Under the pieces are notes generated by a model. It was not told the DNA's origin. It did not search any database and saw nothing but the letters and a program-made list of their open reading frames with translations. A program made the translations under genes and the position numbers. Positions 55,345 to 64,000 of a stretch of 64,000 nt of DNA are shown here, in pieces (within the stretch, counting starts at the first letter, position 1; the number at the start of each line of letters is the position of its first letter). Source of the stretch: Scopulariopsis brevicaulis (lineage: Eukaryota; Ascomycota; Sordariomycetes; Microascales; Microascaceae); NCBI GenBank assembly GCA_017657125.1, contig JAGFNX010000077.1:1-64000 (forward strand). Direction: 5' to 3'.

Positions 55345-55589
55345 TCCGAGAGGAAGACAGAGGCCGAGACCGCGGGACACCCAGTAGGCATGGAGCGACC
55401 CATCAGTCTCCGCAACTACCAGATTCGAAGATTGAGTCGAACGTGGTTGTTGCCACTTCCATTCCGGATAAGAGCGAGACGCCTGTTGCGTTCCAGATTA
55501 TGGGGGTCGGATATGTCGGGTATACGGGCGACGTGAATGCCGAGGAGGGGACCACGGCGGTGGTGTCGGCAATGTTCAAGCTCTTGTGA
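55332..55589 (+). pseudogene. Possible gene fragment overlapping the SET gene end
   Basis: An 85-codon open frame without an ATG begins after a TGA at 55329 and ends at TGA 55587. Its second half (SNVVVATSIPDKSETPVAF..., GYTGDVNAEEGTTAVV) reads as a real protein C terminus, but I do not recognise the family. It is out of frame with the SET gene and overlaps its last codons. It may be the remnant of a tandem gene or the last exon of an unspliced form. Confidence 0.35.
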
Positions 55590-56103
55590 TTTGGTTTGTC
55601 ATTTCCTCGGCCACAAGCGATGATGGCAGGCCATTCTCATGCACACTCTATGGCTCTAGCTTATGACAAGGAGTGCGGCTTGTTTGTCTTGAGTTAGATA
55701 GTTTCTCCAGTGCAATTACCGTCCTCGATACCCGAAAGGAGGTGACGCCAGAACGCAAGTTGCAAATGCCTTGTTAGTCGAGGTGCCCATACTGTACTTT
55801 ACCCCGCCCTACCCCACTCGCCGGAATCCCGGAATCGGAACGCGGAGGACTGCGGAGGACTTCCGGGATTCCGGCTTGGAGCGGGTTAGAACCCCGCACT
55901 CATCGCCGCTAGTATCCGCTCGGCTGTTGCCGGCGTTGGCTTCAATTGTCAGCGGTACCAAGTTTCAATCTGAGGAGCATCCGTTTGGACCGTACATGCT
56001 CAAATCAGGATAAATCAGAATAATCAAATCGACACTCCAAGAGACAACTTCGGACATCAATCATTTTCAAAGGGAGGCCTAGAACCGAACCAAACACGCA
56101 ACA
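55590..56103. other. Promoter region of the fumarylacetoacetase gene
   Basis: No gene is seen. It contains a perfect inverted repeat and a 10-base direct repeat, listed separately. Confidence 0.55.
55821..55874. promoter_or_regulatory. Inverted repeat and CGGAGGACT direct repeat upstream of the fumarylacetoacetase gene
   Basis: CCGGAATCCCGGAA at 55821-55834 is perfectly complementary to 55861-55874. The 26-base loop holds two head-to-tail copies of GCGGAGGACT (55842-55861). It lies about 230 bases before the ATG. CGG half sites in direct and inverted order suggest an operator for a Zn2Cys6 factor; a hairpin in the leader is the alternative. Confidence 0.55.
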
Positions 56104-57396
56104 ATGTCTTGGCTACCAGTCCCCGCAAACAGCCACTTCTCCCTCGCCAACCTCCCCTTTGGCATCATCACATCAGCCGAGGATGCGACCCCGCGCCCTG
56201 CAGTCGCCATCGGCGACCACGTTCTCGACCTAAAGGCGTTTGCGCACGGCGGCGGCTTCTCACCCGTCCCCGAGATCGAGAAGCACGCGTCTGTATTCGA
56301 GCAGCCCACGCTCAACGCCTTTGCGTCGCTCGGTCGCCCCGTGCACCGCGCCGTCAGGGCGTATCTCCAGGACGTGCTGAGCGCGGAAACGAAGAACCCC
56401 TCTATCCTGAAGTACGATGCGGCGCTGCAGCTCAAGGCGCTCCTTGCGCGCTCGACGGTGAAGAACCACCTACCCATGGCAATCGGCGACTACACAGACT
56501 TCTACGCCGGCAAGAACCACGCGTACAACGTCGGCGTTCTTTTCCGCGGGCCTGCGAACGCCCTGCAGCCCAACTACACGCACCTTCCCGTGGCATACCA
56601 CGGCCGCGCGAGCAGCGTCGTAGTGTCGGGCACGCCGATCCGGCGGCCGTGGGGCCAGACGCTCAAGGACCCCAAGGCGGAGCCTAAGATCCCCACTTTC
56701 GCGCCGTGCGAGAAGCTTGATCTCGAGCTGGAGATGGGCATGTTTATCTGCAAGGAGAATGACCTGAGCTCGCCTATTCCGGTTGATAGCGCGGAGGAGT
56801 ACATCTTTGGGTATGTCCTTATGAACGACTGGAGCGCGAGGGACATTCAGGCGTGGGAGTATGTTCCCCTCGGTCCGTTCACGGCCAAGAACCTCGGCAC
56901 GAGCATTAGTGCCTGGGTTGTGCTTGCGGACGCGCTGGAGGGGGCCAAGGGCGCGGGCATCGAGAACTCCACGGAGCTTCACCCGTACCTGCAGGAGAGC
57001 AAGAAGGACAACGTGCTCGGCATTGATCTCGAGGTTGATCTCGTCACTGCCGCCGGGAACACCACGACCATCTCCCGCACGAACTCGCGCAACCTGCTCT
57101 GGTCGTGGCCGCAGATGATTGCGCACCACACCGTCACGGGATGCAACCTGCGCGCCGGAGACCTGTTCGGTTCCGGGACCATCTCTGGGACCGAGGCGGG
57201 GACTGAGGGCAGTATCCTTGAGCAGACGCAGGGCGGAAAGGCTCCGCTTTCGCTGTCGGGGGGCGAGGAGCGGAAATTCTTGCAGGACGGGGACACGTTG
57301 GTTATTCGCGGTTCGTTCGGCAAGGAAGGTGCGATGGTCGGGTTTGGGGAGGTCTCGGGTACCATTCTGGCGCCTGGGCCTTTCCTCAAGTCGTAG
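56104..57396 (+). CDS. fahA: Fumarylacetoacetase
   Basis: Intronless gene for 430 residues, matching eukaryotic fumarylacetoacetate hydrolase in length and motifs. It splits fumarylacetoacetate into fumarate and acetoacetate, the last step of phenylalanine/tyrosine breakdown through homogentisate. The N-terminal FAA domain is followed by the catalytic part. Visible landmarks are IGDYTDFYAGKNHA (metal Asp), VAYHGRASS (catalytic His), LDLELEMGMF (two metal Glu), LMNDWSARDIQAWEYVPLGPFTAKN (metal Asp) and the C-terminal SGTISGTEAGTEGSILE. The maleylacetoacetate isomerase gene lies 209 bases downstream in convergent orientation. The other genes of the pathway (homogentisate dioxygenase, HPPD) are not in the window. 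Confidence 0.96.
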   Translation: MSWLPVPANSHFSLANLPFGIITSAEDATPRPAVAIGDHVLDLKAFAHGGGFSPVPEIEKHASVFEQPTLNAFASLGRPVHRAVRAYLQDVLSAETKNPSILKYDAALQLKALLARSTVKNHLPMAIGDYTDFYAGKNHAYNVGVLFRGPANALQPNYTHLPVAYHGRASSVVVSGTPIRRPWGQTLKDPKAEPKIPTFAPCEKLDLELEMGMFICKENDLSSPIPVDSAEEYIFGYVLMNDWSARDIQAWEYVPLGPFTAKNLGTSISAWVVLADALEGAKGAGIENSTELHPYLQESKKDNVLGIDLEVDLVTAAGNTTTISRTNSRNLLWSWPQMIAHHTVTGCNLRAGDLFGSGTISGTEAGTEGSILEQTQGGKAPLSLSGGEERKFLQDGDTLVIRGSFGKEGAMVGFGEVSGTILAPGPFLKS

Positions 57397-57604
57397 GTTA
57401 ACTAGGCTCGTCGGATGGTCTTAGGTAAAGCATTTGGCAGCATCACAAGAGACGCAGACAGATTGCGGCTGGTAATTCTTGTCCCTATAGTGAATAGGCT
57501 ATCTTTGTCTGCCCCCGTCCAGGCATTATCTGCAATTATAGCCTTTGAACTGACCCCTGTATCTGCTAATCGAAGTGAATAGACTAACTATCGTGAGAAT
57601 TGCC

Positions 57605-58279
57605 CTACTTCTCCCTCATCTCCTCCGGGGTGTCCGGCTGCCTCGTATACCCCGCAGCCACGACAGCGGGATGCTCCTTCAGCGTATCCGCCACCCTCCG
57701 AAGAAGATCAAACTCGCTCAGGTCAACACCGAACCTCTCGGCATTCCACCACGCAGGCATGAAACAAACATCCGCCATCGTGACATTGTCGCCGACGGAG
57801 TACTTCCCGGCCCACTCCCTCGCGACGCTCTGGTACGCCCTCAGCCCGTCGGTAATAAGCTCGCGGTTCCACTCTTCCGCGTCCCCTCCTAGCTTCCTCA
57901 CCCTTCTCATGATCCGCATGTTCGTGACGGGCTGCGTGTCGCAAGAGATTATCCCCACAAGTGTCCGAACAACCGCCCTCGCCTCGGGGTCGGACGCCGG
58001 CGGGAGCAGCGCCGTGTCTGGGTGTATCTCGTCAAGATACTCAATCGCCGCGACGGACTGCCCGATCCGGAAATTCTCGCGGCGAGCGGTGTGACAGATG
58101 AGTAGGGGTACGGAGCACGAGGGGTTGAGGGCCCGGTGGGCGTCGGTCAGGTGTTCATCGCGGATGAGGCTTACGGGGACGAGGTTGTAGCGAATGGCCT
58201 TTAGATTGAGGGCGATCCGGAGGCGGGCGGAGCAGGAGGAGCGGAAGTAGCTGTGGAGGGTGTAGTCTTGGCCCGTCAT
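57605..58279 (-). CDS. maiA: Maleylacetoacetate isomerase (zeta-class GST)
   Basis: Intronless gene for 224 residues from the ATG at 58279; the frame extends eight codons upstream but the conserved part starts here. It isomerises maleylacetoacetate to fumarylacetoacetate, the substrate of the neighbouring enzyme, using glutathione. The active-site motif SYFRSSCSARLRIALNLK is the zeta-class signature. IGQSVAAIEYLDE matches the glutathione gamma-glutamyl contact (Q-S), and VGDNVTMADVCFMPAW is the C-terminal helical domain motif. The convergent pair fits co-inheritance of the last two steps of homogentisate catabolism. Confidence 0.94.
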   Translation of the reverse strand: MTGQDYTLHSYFRSSCSARLRIALNLKAIRYNLVPVSLIRDEHLTDAHRALNPSCSVPLLICHTARRENFRIGQSVAAIEYLDEIHPDTALLPPASDPEARAVVRTLVGIISCDTQPVTNMRIMRRVRKLGGDAEEWNRELITDGLRAYQSVAREWAGKYSVGDNVTMADVCFMPAWWNAERFGVDLSEFDLLRRVADTLKEHPAVVAAGYTRQPDTPEEMREK

Positions 58280-59310
58280 GGCGTAGTCGGGAGTAAGGTA
58301 CACGGATTATCAAGGAGACGTAGAATAGAGTGAGAAGTATGATATGGATCGATTCTTTGAGGCTTCACCTATCGATTCAGGGCATTTGAGACTGCAGAAG
58401 GAGTGCTCTGTACAAGTATTCAGTTTGAGCGACATAACCGCGGGGGGGCATGAACTGTTTAGTAGTAGTACCGACTGTTGCTGATCCGTACATGTAGTTT
58501 GTAACTGTCAGATGTAGCCGATGGTAGCCCCGCTACGGATTCGGTCGGAGCATCCCACCCGACTATAGGTTCCGGGAGAGTACCAAGTATCATCGGAACG
58601 AATCCGGAAACTGCCGACGTTACACTCGCACATCCGTGCTTACCTGGCAAGGTTCCCCTGCTGGTCGACTCGGCTAATCCAGGAGCAACACCTAACTCAC
58701 TTCATATCTAGCGCTTCTTTACCACCTTACGTTACCAACCCAATCATATCGCGTTCTTACGGAGATATCCCCTTTCTACCAAGGCCGCCAACTCCCTGGT
58801 TCCAGGACCATGGAGCCTCGCCCGCAGGACTGGTACGCGTCAGCACGATGCTGTCCACGCTGATCGGGCCGGTCTTATCCGACCATCCGGTCGCATCTCC
58901 ATCCAGGGCGTCCTGCGCCTCTTCCACGCCGACACTGGTGTTTCCGATGGCATCCTACGTGTCGACAGTTCCCGGGAGATGTATACCAGTCGTCAAACGT
59001 ATAACACTGCGAGTACGCTGGGGTGATAATCAAAATCTAGCCATTAATTGTGGCCATGGGCAAGGTACCGGAGCAGGCGCGCTCGACTATTTTCCCTGAT
59101 CTACACACCGTTGTGGACGGCCATAAAAATGTGAATTACGATGAATAAACTGCAGATCTGTTCTCGATATCGCTCAATAAGTCTCATGATAAATCAACTC
59201 CGGTCAAGAGGTCACGGAAGAGACTTGGCATTGAAGGCAAAATATTTAGGGTTAGCTGTTCACCATTCCAACTGTCCAGTGCAACAGTTGATTGTAACGT
59301 AAAATCATCT
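58280..59310. other. Gene-poor region
   Basis: It holds the promoter of the isomerase gene and a relic reading frame at 58712-59026, listed separately. Nothing else seen. Confidence 0.45.
58712..59026 (+). pseudogene. Possible relic reading frame
   Basis: 105 codons open from just after a TAG (58709) to a TGA (59024), with no early ATG. The composition is protein-like (for example RISIQGVLRLFHADTGVSDG). No family recognised. It could be an exon of a lost gene or chance. Confidence 0.25.
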
Positions 59311-60249
59311 TTAAAACTTCTCCACAAATGGCCGTAGGTCAAGCTCATGCGTCAGCGCGGACTTGGGCTGCGTATGCAAGTGCCAGTAGCTGTCCCCAAT
59401 CTACACAAAAGGCCGTCAATAATAGTTTCACAACTTCCCCAGAGTCGTTCAATACGAGATTCAGAACTTACCGCCTCAGGATCCAGCTTCCCGCCCTCAA
59501 CCCCGTCGTTGACAGTGAACGCCTGCGTCCTCGGGATGTCAATCACCCCATCCACAATGACGTGCGCAACGTGAACTCCCTGCGGGCCAAACTCCCTCGC
59601 CAGCGACTGGCCCAGCGCGCGCAGCGCAAACTTTCCCGCCGCAAAGGTGCCGAAGTTGGAGGATCCCTTCACGGACGCCGTGGCGCCCGTGATGAGGAGT
59701 GACGGCGGGTGGGGTGACTGCTTGACCGACTCGAGGAGCGAGGGAAGGACCTTCTGCGCGAAGAAGAAGAGGCCTCGTCTAAGAGAACATGGCTTTAGCT
59801 CGGTACAATTATCAAAGACGGGGTCGAGCAGTCAGACTTACGGTGCCCCATTGAGGGAGCTATCGAGGTCCTCGATGCTAGCCTCCAGGAACGGCTTCCG
59901 CGCGAAGCCGCTATTCACGTTGTAGATGGCCGCCGCGGCCGTCGCGCCGTTCAACTCCTTCTTGATTGTGTCGAACGCAGACGTTAGAGACGTCGGGTTC
60001 GTGACGTCGGTCTGGATGCCCAGGGCCTTGCCGCCGGACTCCTGGATCTCCTTGACAACGCTGGTGTAGTTATCCGGGTTCCGGGCCAAAAGAACGACTG
60101 GATACGTCTTGGCGAACTTGAGAGCAGTCGCACGGCCTGGAAGAACGATGGTCAGTGAGGATGGGAATAGTGCGTATCTGTGAGGGATTGTACGGACCTA
60201 CTCCCGGCCCAACGCCCGCAATCACAGCGTAGAGTGCGTTTTTCACCAT
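59311..60249 (-). CDS. Short-chain dehydrogenase/reductase lacking the catalytic Tyr
   Basis: Four exons: 60249-60198, 60136-59842, 59778-59472 and 59400-59311, giving 247 residues. The Rossmann cofactor loop is GVGPGVGRA (residues 12-20), split by intron 1, followed by LLARNPD. The usual YxxxK is replaced by FAAGK in GTFAAGKFALRALGQSLAREFG. The Lys is kept and the Tyr is Phe. The preceding SLLITGATAS gives the Ser-containing strand. This atypical SDR group occurs in fungi and bacteria, usually without known reaction. NAD(P) binding remains likely. It is divergent from a Zn2Cys6 gene 1.3 kb away. Confidence 0.86.
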
Positions 60250-60341
60250 GGCTTGGTATGTTACAGTTATGGTATATGAGGAGTCGATGAAGCTGCAGAT
60301 GGAATGCCGTTAAACAATCGCAACGGATTCGCGCTCAGGTC

Positions 60342-60348
60342 ATTTATA
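60342..60348 (-). promoter_or_regulatory. TATA box of the SDR gene
   Basis: On the gene's strand TATAAAT lies about 93 bases upstream of the ATG at 60249. Confidence 0.45.
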
Positions 60349-60502
60349 GCGAGGGGCGTGTCAAGCAAAAGGGCGCTCTATTATTAATGCGTGGTTGCCT
60401 AGCTCCTATAGGTCGCATTATCACGTCATAATAACATGGCCTTCGCAAGACGCGCATCCCTACATCTGTCGCCAAGCTGAACATTGGTATTCCGCCCGGC
60501 AG

Positions 60503-60531
60503 CGGACGAAACGGCCATTTTTCGGACGAAA
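60503..60531. promoter_or_regulatory. Paired CGGACGAAA direct repeat, 20-bp spacing
   Basis: CGGACGAAA occurs at 60503-60511 and again at 60523-60531, exactly two helical turns apart, about 255-280 bases upstream of the SDR start. CGG-type direct repeats suit a Zn2Cys6 protein, possibly the divergent regulator. Confidence 0.5.
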
Positions 60532-61579
60532 AGAGAAAGGAGCAAGGGATTGCCTTTCCTTGGGAGGAATCCGATCTCGGTCGCGTGCTTTATAAGCCGA
60601 CCATTCGGATTTGTGGGCCCGTCCGCTTTTTAGCACCATGCTCGTTTGGGGGACAGCTGATGACGGAATCGCCAAGGCCAGTCACATCTCGTGCTTTTCG
60701 AAGGCGGCGGATATCCAGACTTGGGGCAGTTTCCTAGCGCCTGAGATTAGGCCCGCCCGATTTAACTAACACGGCTGCCCCGGGCCGCATGGACCCGCCA
60801 GGATTATCTATATTACTCGCATTCGAATTCTCGACATCAACTTAACCGCAGTAGGGCTCAATTCGCAGTACTCGGGGGCGTAGCGTGCTGAGACGATTCG
60901 AGAGATTATGGACAGGGCCAAGTTATTGAGCAAAGATATTAGCTGTGGATAAGGTCTAAGGCATCCTTCCAGATACAGGCGGCTGTCGGCGGGGTCACGG
61001 ATAGGCTGATTAAGACCCTGTAGAGGGACGGACTTTTGGGGCTTGGTTGATGTCGAGATGCTGGCCGCTGGTGGCGGCCGTATCAGTTGAATCAAGCTGC
61101 CAAAATTTCATCATGCTCCCTTGAGTCGTTAGTCAACTGCGCCAGTATAGATATCCGCCGCCTTTTTGAATCGAGATCTTTGTTAGGAAGGCCCGAAGGC
61201 GGTAGGCGACAAGTTAACAGCGACACGGTTGGAATCCAGGTTTGTTAGTTAATGGGCTTCTCCGCAGCCTTCATACCTGCCTATTGGCGGAGAGTTTGAT
61301 TAGATAACCGAGTATCCGGGGCCCCATGCTTTCGAGCCGGGCGTAGCTTAGCTCGTAGTTGTGGTGGTGAGTGTGGGTCTAGTAGGACGGGCTAAGCTCC
61401 TCGGTCTCGGTCTTAAAACACCGCGGAAGCACCCGAAACCCAGACCTGACTCAGCTCCGTCGGGGCTAAAATGGCTATCCGGCCCATGAACCCCAGGACA
61501 GCGGGGGCCATCAACAACCCGTTCCTGCATAGTTTTCTCTCCCAGATCGACGTCGTAGTAGTGCTCCACATCGCAAGTA

Positions 61580-63737
61580 ATGGGCGCCGAAAAGACAGCC
61601 ATGCCAAACCCGGACCGGGCACACCTTACAACTCCAGCCCACAGCAGCAGTCCAGCGCCCCGCTCATGCTACCGGTGTAAGGAGAGAAAGGTGCGATGCG
61701 ATAAGAAGACGCCGTGCTCGCCGTGTCGGAGGGGCGGGGCCTCTTGCGTGTACCCACCGCCGGGCCCTCGGATTCGGCGTTCAAAGAAGACCATGATGGC
61801 CGAGATGGCCTCCCGCATCTCGAGCCTCGAGGCGTCGGCGGCCTCCACCCACGGCAGCGGGGCGGAGGCGGGTCCCCGCGAGGACTGGGCCCCAACGAAC
61901 ACAGTAGACGGCACGTCGTCGGGTCAGCAGAGGCCGCCGCCCCGTGACAAGTCCCGCGGAGGCGTCCTCTTGCGTTCGGGCTCTTCCAGTCAGTATTTCA
62001 ACGAGATCTTTCTATCCCGAGTTATTAAGAACGTATGTTTCCCCTTCCCTCCCTCCCCTTCCCTACTAAACATGTCTAATAACAGGAGCGAGACATCGAA
62101 TCCATCCTCACAACCGCACCGCCCCTGCCACCGGAACCATGGGTCTCGTCGCCCTTCGCGGCGGCGGGCGTCCTCTCCGCCCCCAACAAGTCGATACAAC
62201 CCGCCAGTCTGCATCCCCCACAGCGACTCGCCGTGCGCCTCTGGAACATCTACATCAGCAACGCGGCGTGCTGTAACGGCTTCGAGCTAGTGCATGTGCC
62301 AACTGACGAGCTGAAGGTGTGCTCCACCATCGATGACCCCGCGTCGGCGTCTTACGAGAACCTGGCGCTGAGCTTTGCCATCTACTTTACGTCCGTCGTG
62401 TCCATGGAGGATTCGGAGGCCCGGGTTGTCCTGAAACAGGACAGGACTACGTTGCTGCAGCAGTTCAAGACTGGCCTCGAGCAGTCACTCGCCCACGGGA
62501 ACTTCCTGGATTGTCCCACTTTAACGGGTCTCTACGCATATATGCTATACCTGGTATGTTTGTCCCACTAAGCGAAGCACTTAAAATACGCAAGGCCATT
62601 GAATCTGACTTTGCATTCTAGTCTGTCCTTCGCATTCAAAACCGCGGCAAGGGCCTCTGGATCCTAAAGGGCCTCGCTATTCGTGTAGCGCAGGCCCTCG
62701 GCCTCCACCGCGACGGATCCCGCTTCGGCCTCTCGCCCTTCGAGTGCGAGATACGCCGGCGCCTCTGGTGGCACCTTCTCAGCCGCGACCGTCGCGAGGG
62801 GGAGGACCACGGGCTCGAGAACACCAATAGCCTGCTCCTCAGCTCCGACGTCCAGTTGCCGCTCAACGTAGATGACTCGGACCTGTATCCCGATATGCGG
62901 GAACTCCCAGAGGAGAGGACCGGCTGGACGCCTATAACGTTTTTGCTCATCAGCATTGGGTGCGCCAAATCGATGCTCCGGCTCTCCTCCATCGCCGAAT
63001 CGTCCTCGCCCTCGTCACCCCCTAGCGAGGAGACCAGGGTTAGGATCGTCGAGGAGACCAGGGTGCAGATCGAACAGTTGAAGCGGGGGTGTAACCCCGT
63101 GATACCGCAGCAGCTGCTCACCCTCACCTACTGCGGCTTCCTCCTCCGGAAGCTGGACTTCATCTCGAAGCTGCAGTTCACGCTGTCCCGCCACGCCGGC
63201 GGGGACGCGGTCCCCCCCACGGACTTTGCGACGGACGAGAACTTGGTCGAGGCGCTGGAGATTCTGGACCCCAAGACGTCTTGGGGAGATGAGATGCTGA
63301 GGCAGTTCGTCTGGGTGAGCAGGGCGTTCCCGCAGTACCACGTTACGATGTACGTCCTCTGGCACCTGTGCATCAGGCCGGAGGGTCCCACCGTCGAGAG
63401 GGCGTGGGCGGCGATTGACGCTGTGTTTTCTTCCGAGATTTATGAGGGGGCTACGATTGGGCTCGGCTCCAAGTTTTTGGTGTTGACGGCACTGAGGGCC
63501 AAGGCCATGTCCGTGAGGGCCAAGGCTAACGGGGTTGGTGACGGGAGCGGTAGTGGGGGTTATTTCATGGAGGCATACCGTGGGGATGTGCCGGTGCCGG
63601 ACTACATGTTTCCGTCACTTTGCGACGGGTCTAGTATGGATGAGTTTGCCTCCAACTTGAACGACGGAGAGTGGCCGAATTGGTCGACGTTAGCCCATGG
63701 GTTCCAGCTCAGCGGGCCGGGCTTGCTCTCTTTGTAA
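61580..63737 (+). CDS. Zn2Cys6 transcription factor
   Basis: Three exons: 61580-62032, 62086-62553 and 62622-63737, all phase 0, giving 678 residues. The zinc cluster is C30, C33, C40, C46, C49 and C56. It is followed by a short basic linker and a coiled segment (MAEMASRISSLEA), typical for dimerisation. The fungal-specific transcription factor domain includes GKGLWILKGLAIRVAQALGLHRDG and ECEIRRRLWWHLLSRDRREGEDHGL. An alternative start is the Met seven codons downstream. Likely targets are the divergent SDR gene or more distant genes; a link to the homogentisate genes 3-4 kb away is possible but unproven. Confidence 0.88.
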
Positions 63738-64000
63738 TATACAACCTGGTATAGAGCTTCTTTGTAGCGCTTTTTACGATTATGCAGTGGAAAAAGTATG
63801 AAAGTATGGTTTACGAGTCAAACTCTTCAGGTGCTATAGGAGCAAGACAGGATAGATATTCCCTGACCTCTTCTCAAGCCCTCGTATCAAGTGACAAACC
63901 GCCACCATAATGACCACAGCACGCGTTGTATCTCAGACGTCTCATTCCCAGGGATAACTACCTCACTGCCTCGACGTCGTCGGCGCCCACCCACTGAGCC
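63738..64000. other. 3' flank at the window end
   Basis: Nothing supportable seen in the last 263 bases. Confidence 0.5.

Larger units (their letters stand above)
60250..61579. other. Divergent promoter region of SDR and regulator genes
   Basis: 1.3 kb without a gene. It contains the SDR TATA box and a pair of CGGACGAAA repeats at 60503-60531, listed separately. Confidence 0.5.

Noticed and set aside
1..64000. CRISPR array, riboswitch, operon or Shine-Dalgarno signals
   Set aside because: The window is fungal nuclear DNA; no regular spacer-repeat pattern was seen.

Overview
The window is nuclear DNA of a filamentous ascomycete (Pezizomycotina, most likely Sordariomycetes). The evidence is split genes with short 50-90 nt GT-AG introns, five Zn2Cys6 regulator genes, RTA1-like, 2EXR and fasciclin proteins, a secreted tannase and fungal FAD oxidases. 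No prophage, insertion sequence, CRISPR array, rRNA or convincing tRNA gene was seen. All exon boundaries were worked out by eye from splice signals and reading frame.

Layout. 0-4 kb: a regulator with two Zn2Cys6 clusters whose 3' end is tandemly duplicated, then an AT-rich tract and a decayed gene. 4.7-13.4 kb: a compact block of a secreted tannase-family esterase, a DapA-family aldolase with an array of ATCCG boxes upstream, an anion-type MFS permease, and a divergent Zn2Cys6 regulator. It looks like a small catabolic cluster for an aromatic or sugar acid. 13.9-25.2 kb: a secreted cysteine-rich protein, an Upc2-type regulator, an 875-residue coiled-coil protein with an N-myristoylation signal, and a two-domain fasciclin protein. 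26.4-27.3 kb: the relic of a ferric-reductase-like gene. 27.9-34 kb: a DHCR24-like FAD protein, a VOC/glyoxalase protein, an ADP-ribosylglycohydrolase and a type II membrane glycosyltransferase. 36.1 kb: a small basic protein, followed by 3.6 kb of mostly empty DNA. 40-44.3 kb: a degenerate GPI-type cupredoxin, a 2EXR protein and a secreted BBE-type FAD oxidase.

45-52.3 kb: a sterol-glucosyltransferase-like gene, an Upc2-type regulator and two tail-to-tail RTA1-like membrane protein genes. The promoters of the glucosyltransferase gene and of both RTA1-like genes carry TCGTATA, the core of the yeast Upc2/Ecm22 sterol element. This makes a small sterol or lipid stress regulon plausible. One RTA1-like gene has a GA instead of GT at its first splice donor.

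54-64 kb: a SET-domain protein, convergent fumarylacetoacetase and maleylacetoacetate isomerase genes (the last two steps of the homogentisate route), an SDR without the catalytic tyrosine, and a divergent Zn2Cys6 regulator. Between the genes lie several unlisted relic reading frames with frameshifts and C-to-T-type stops, consistent with old gene decay and perhaps repeat-induced point mutation.
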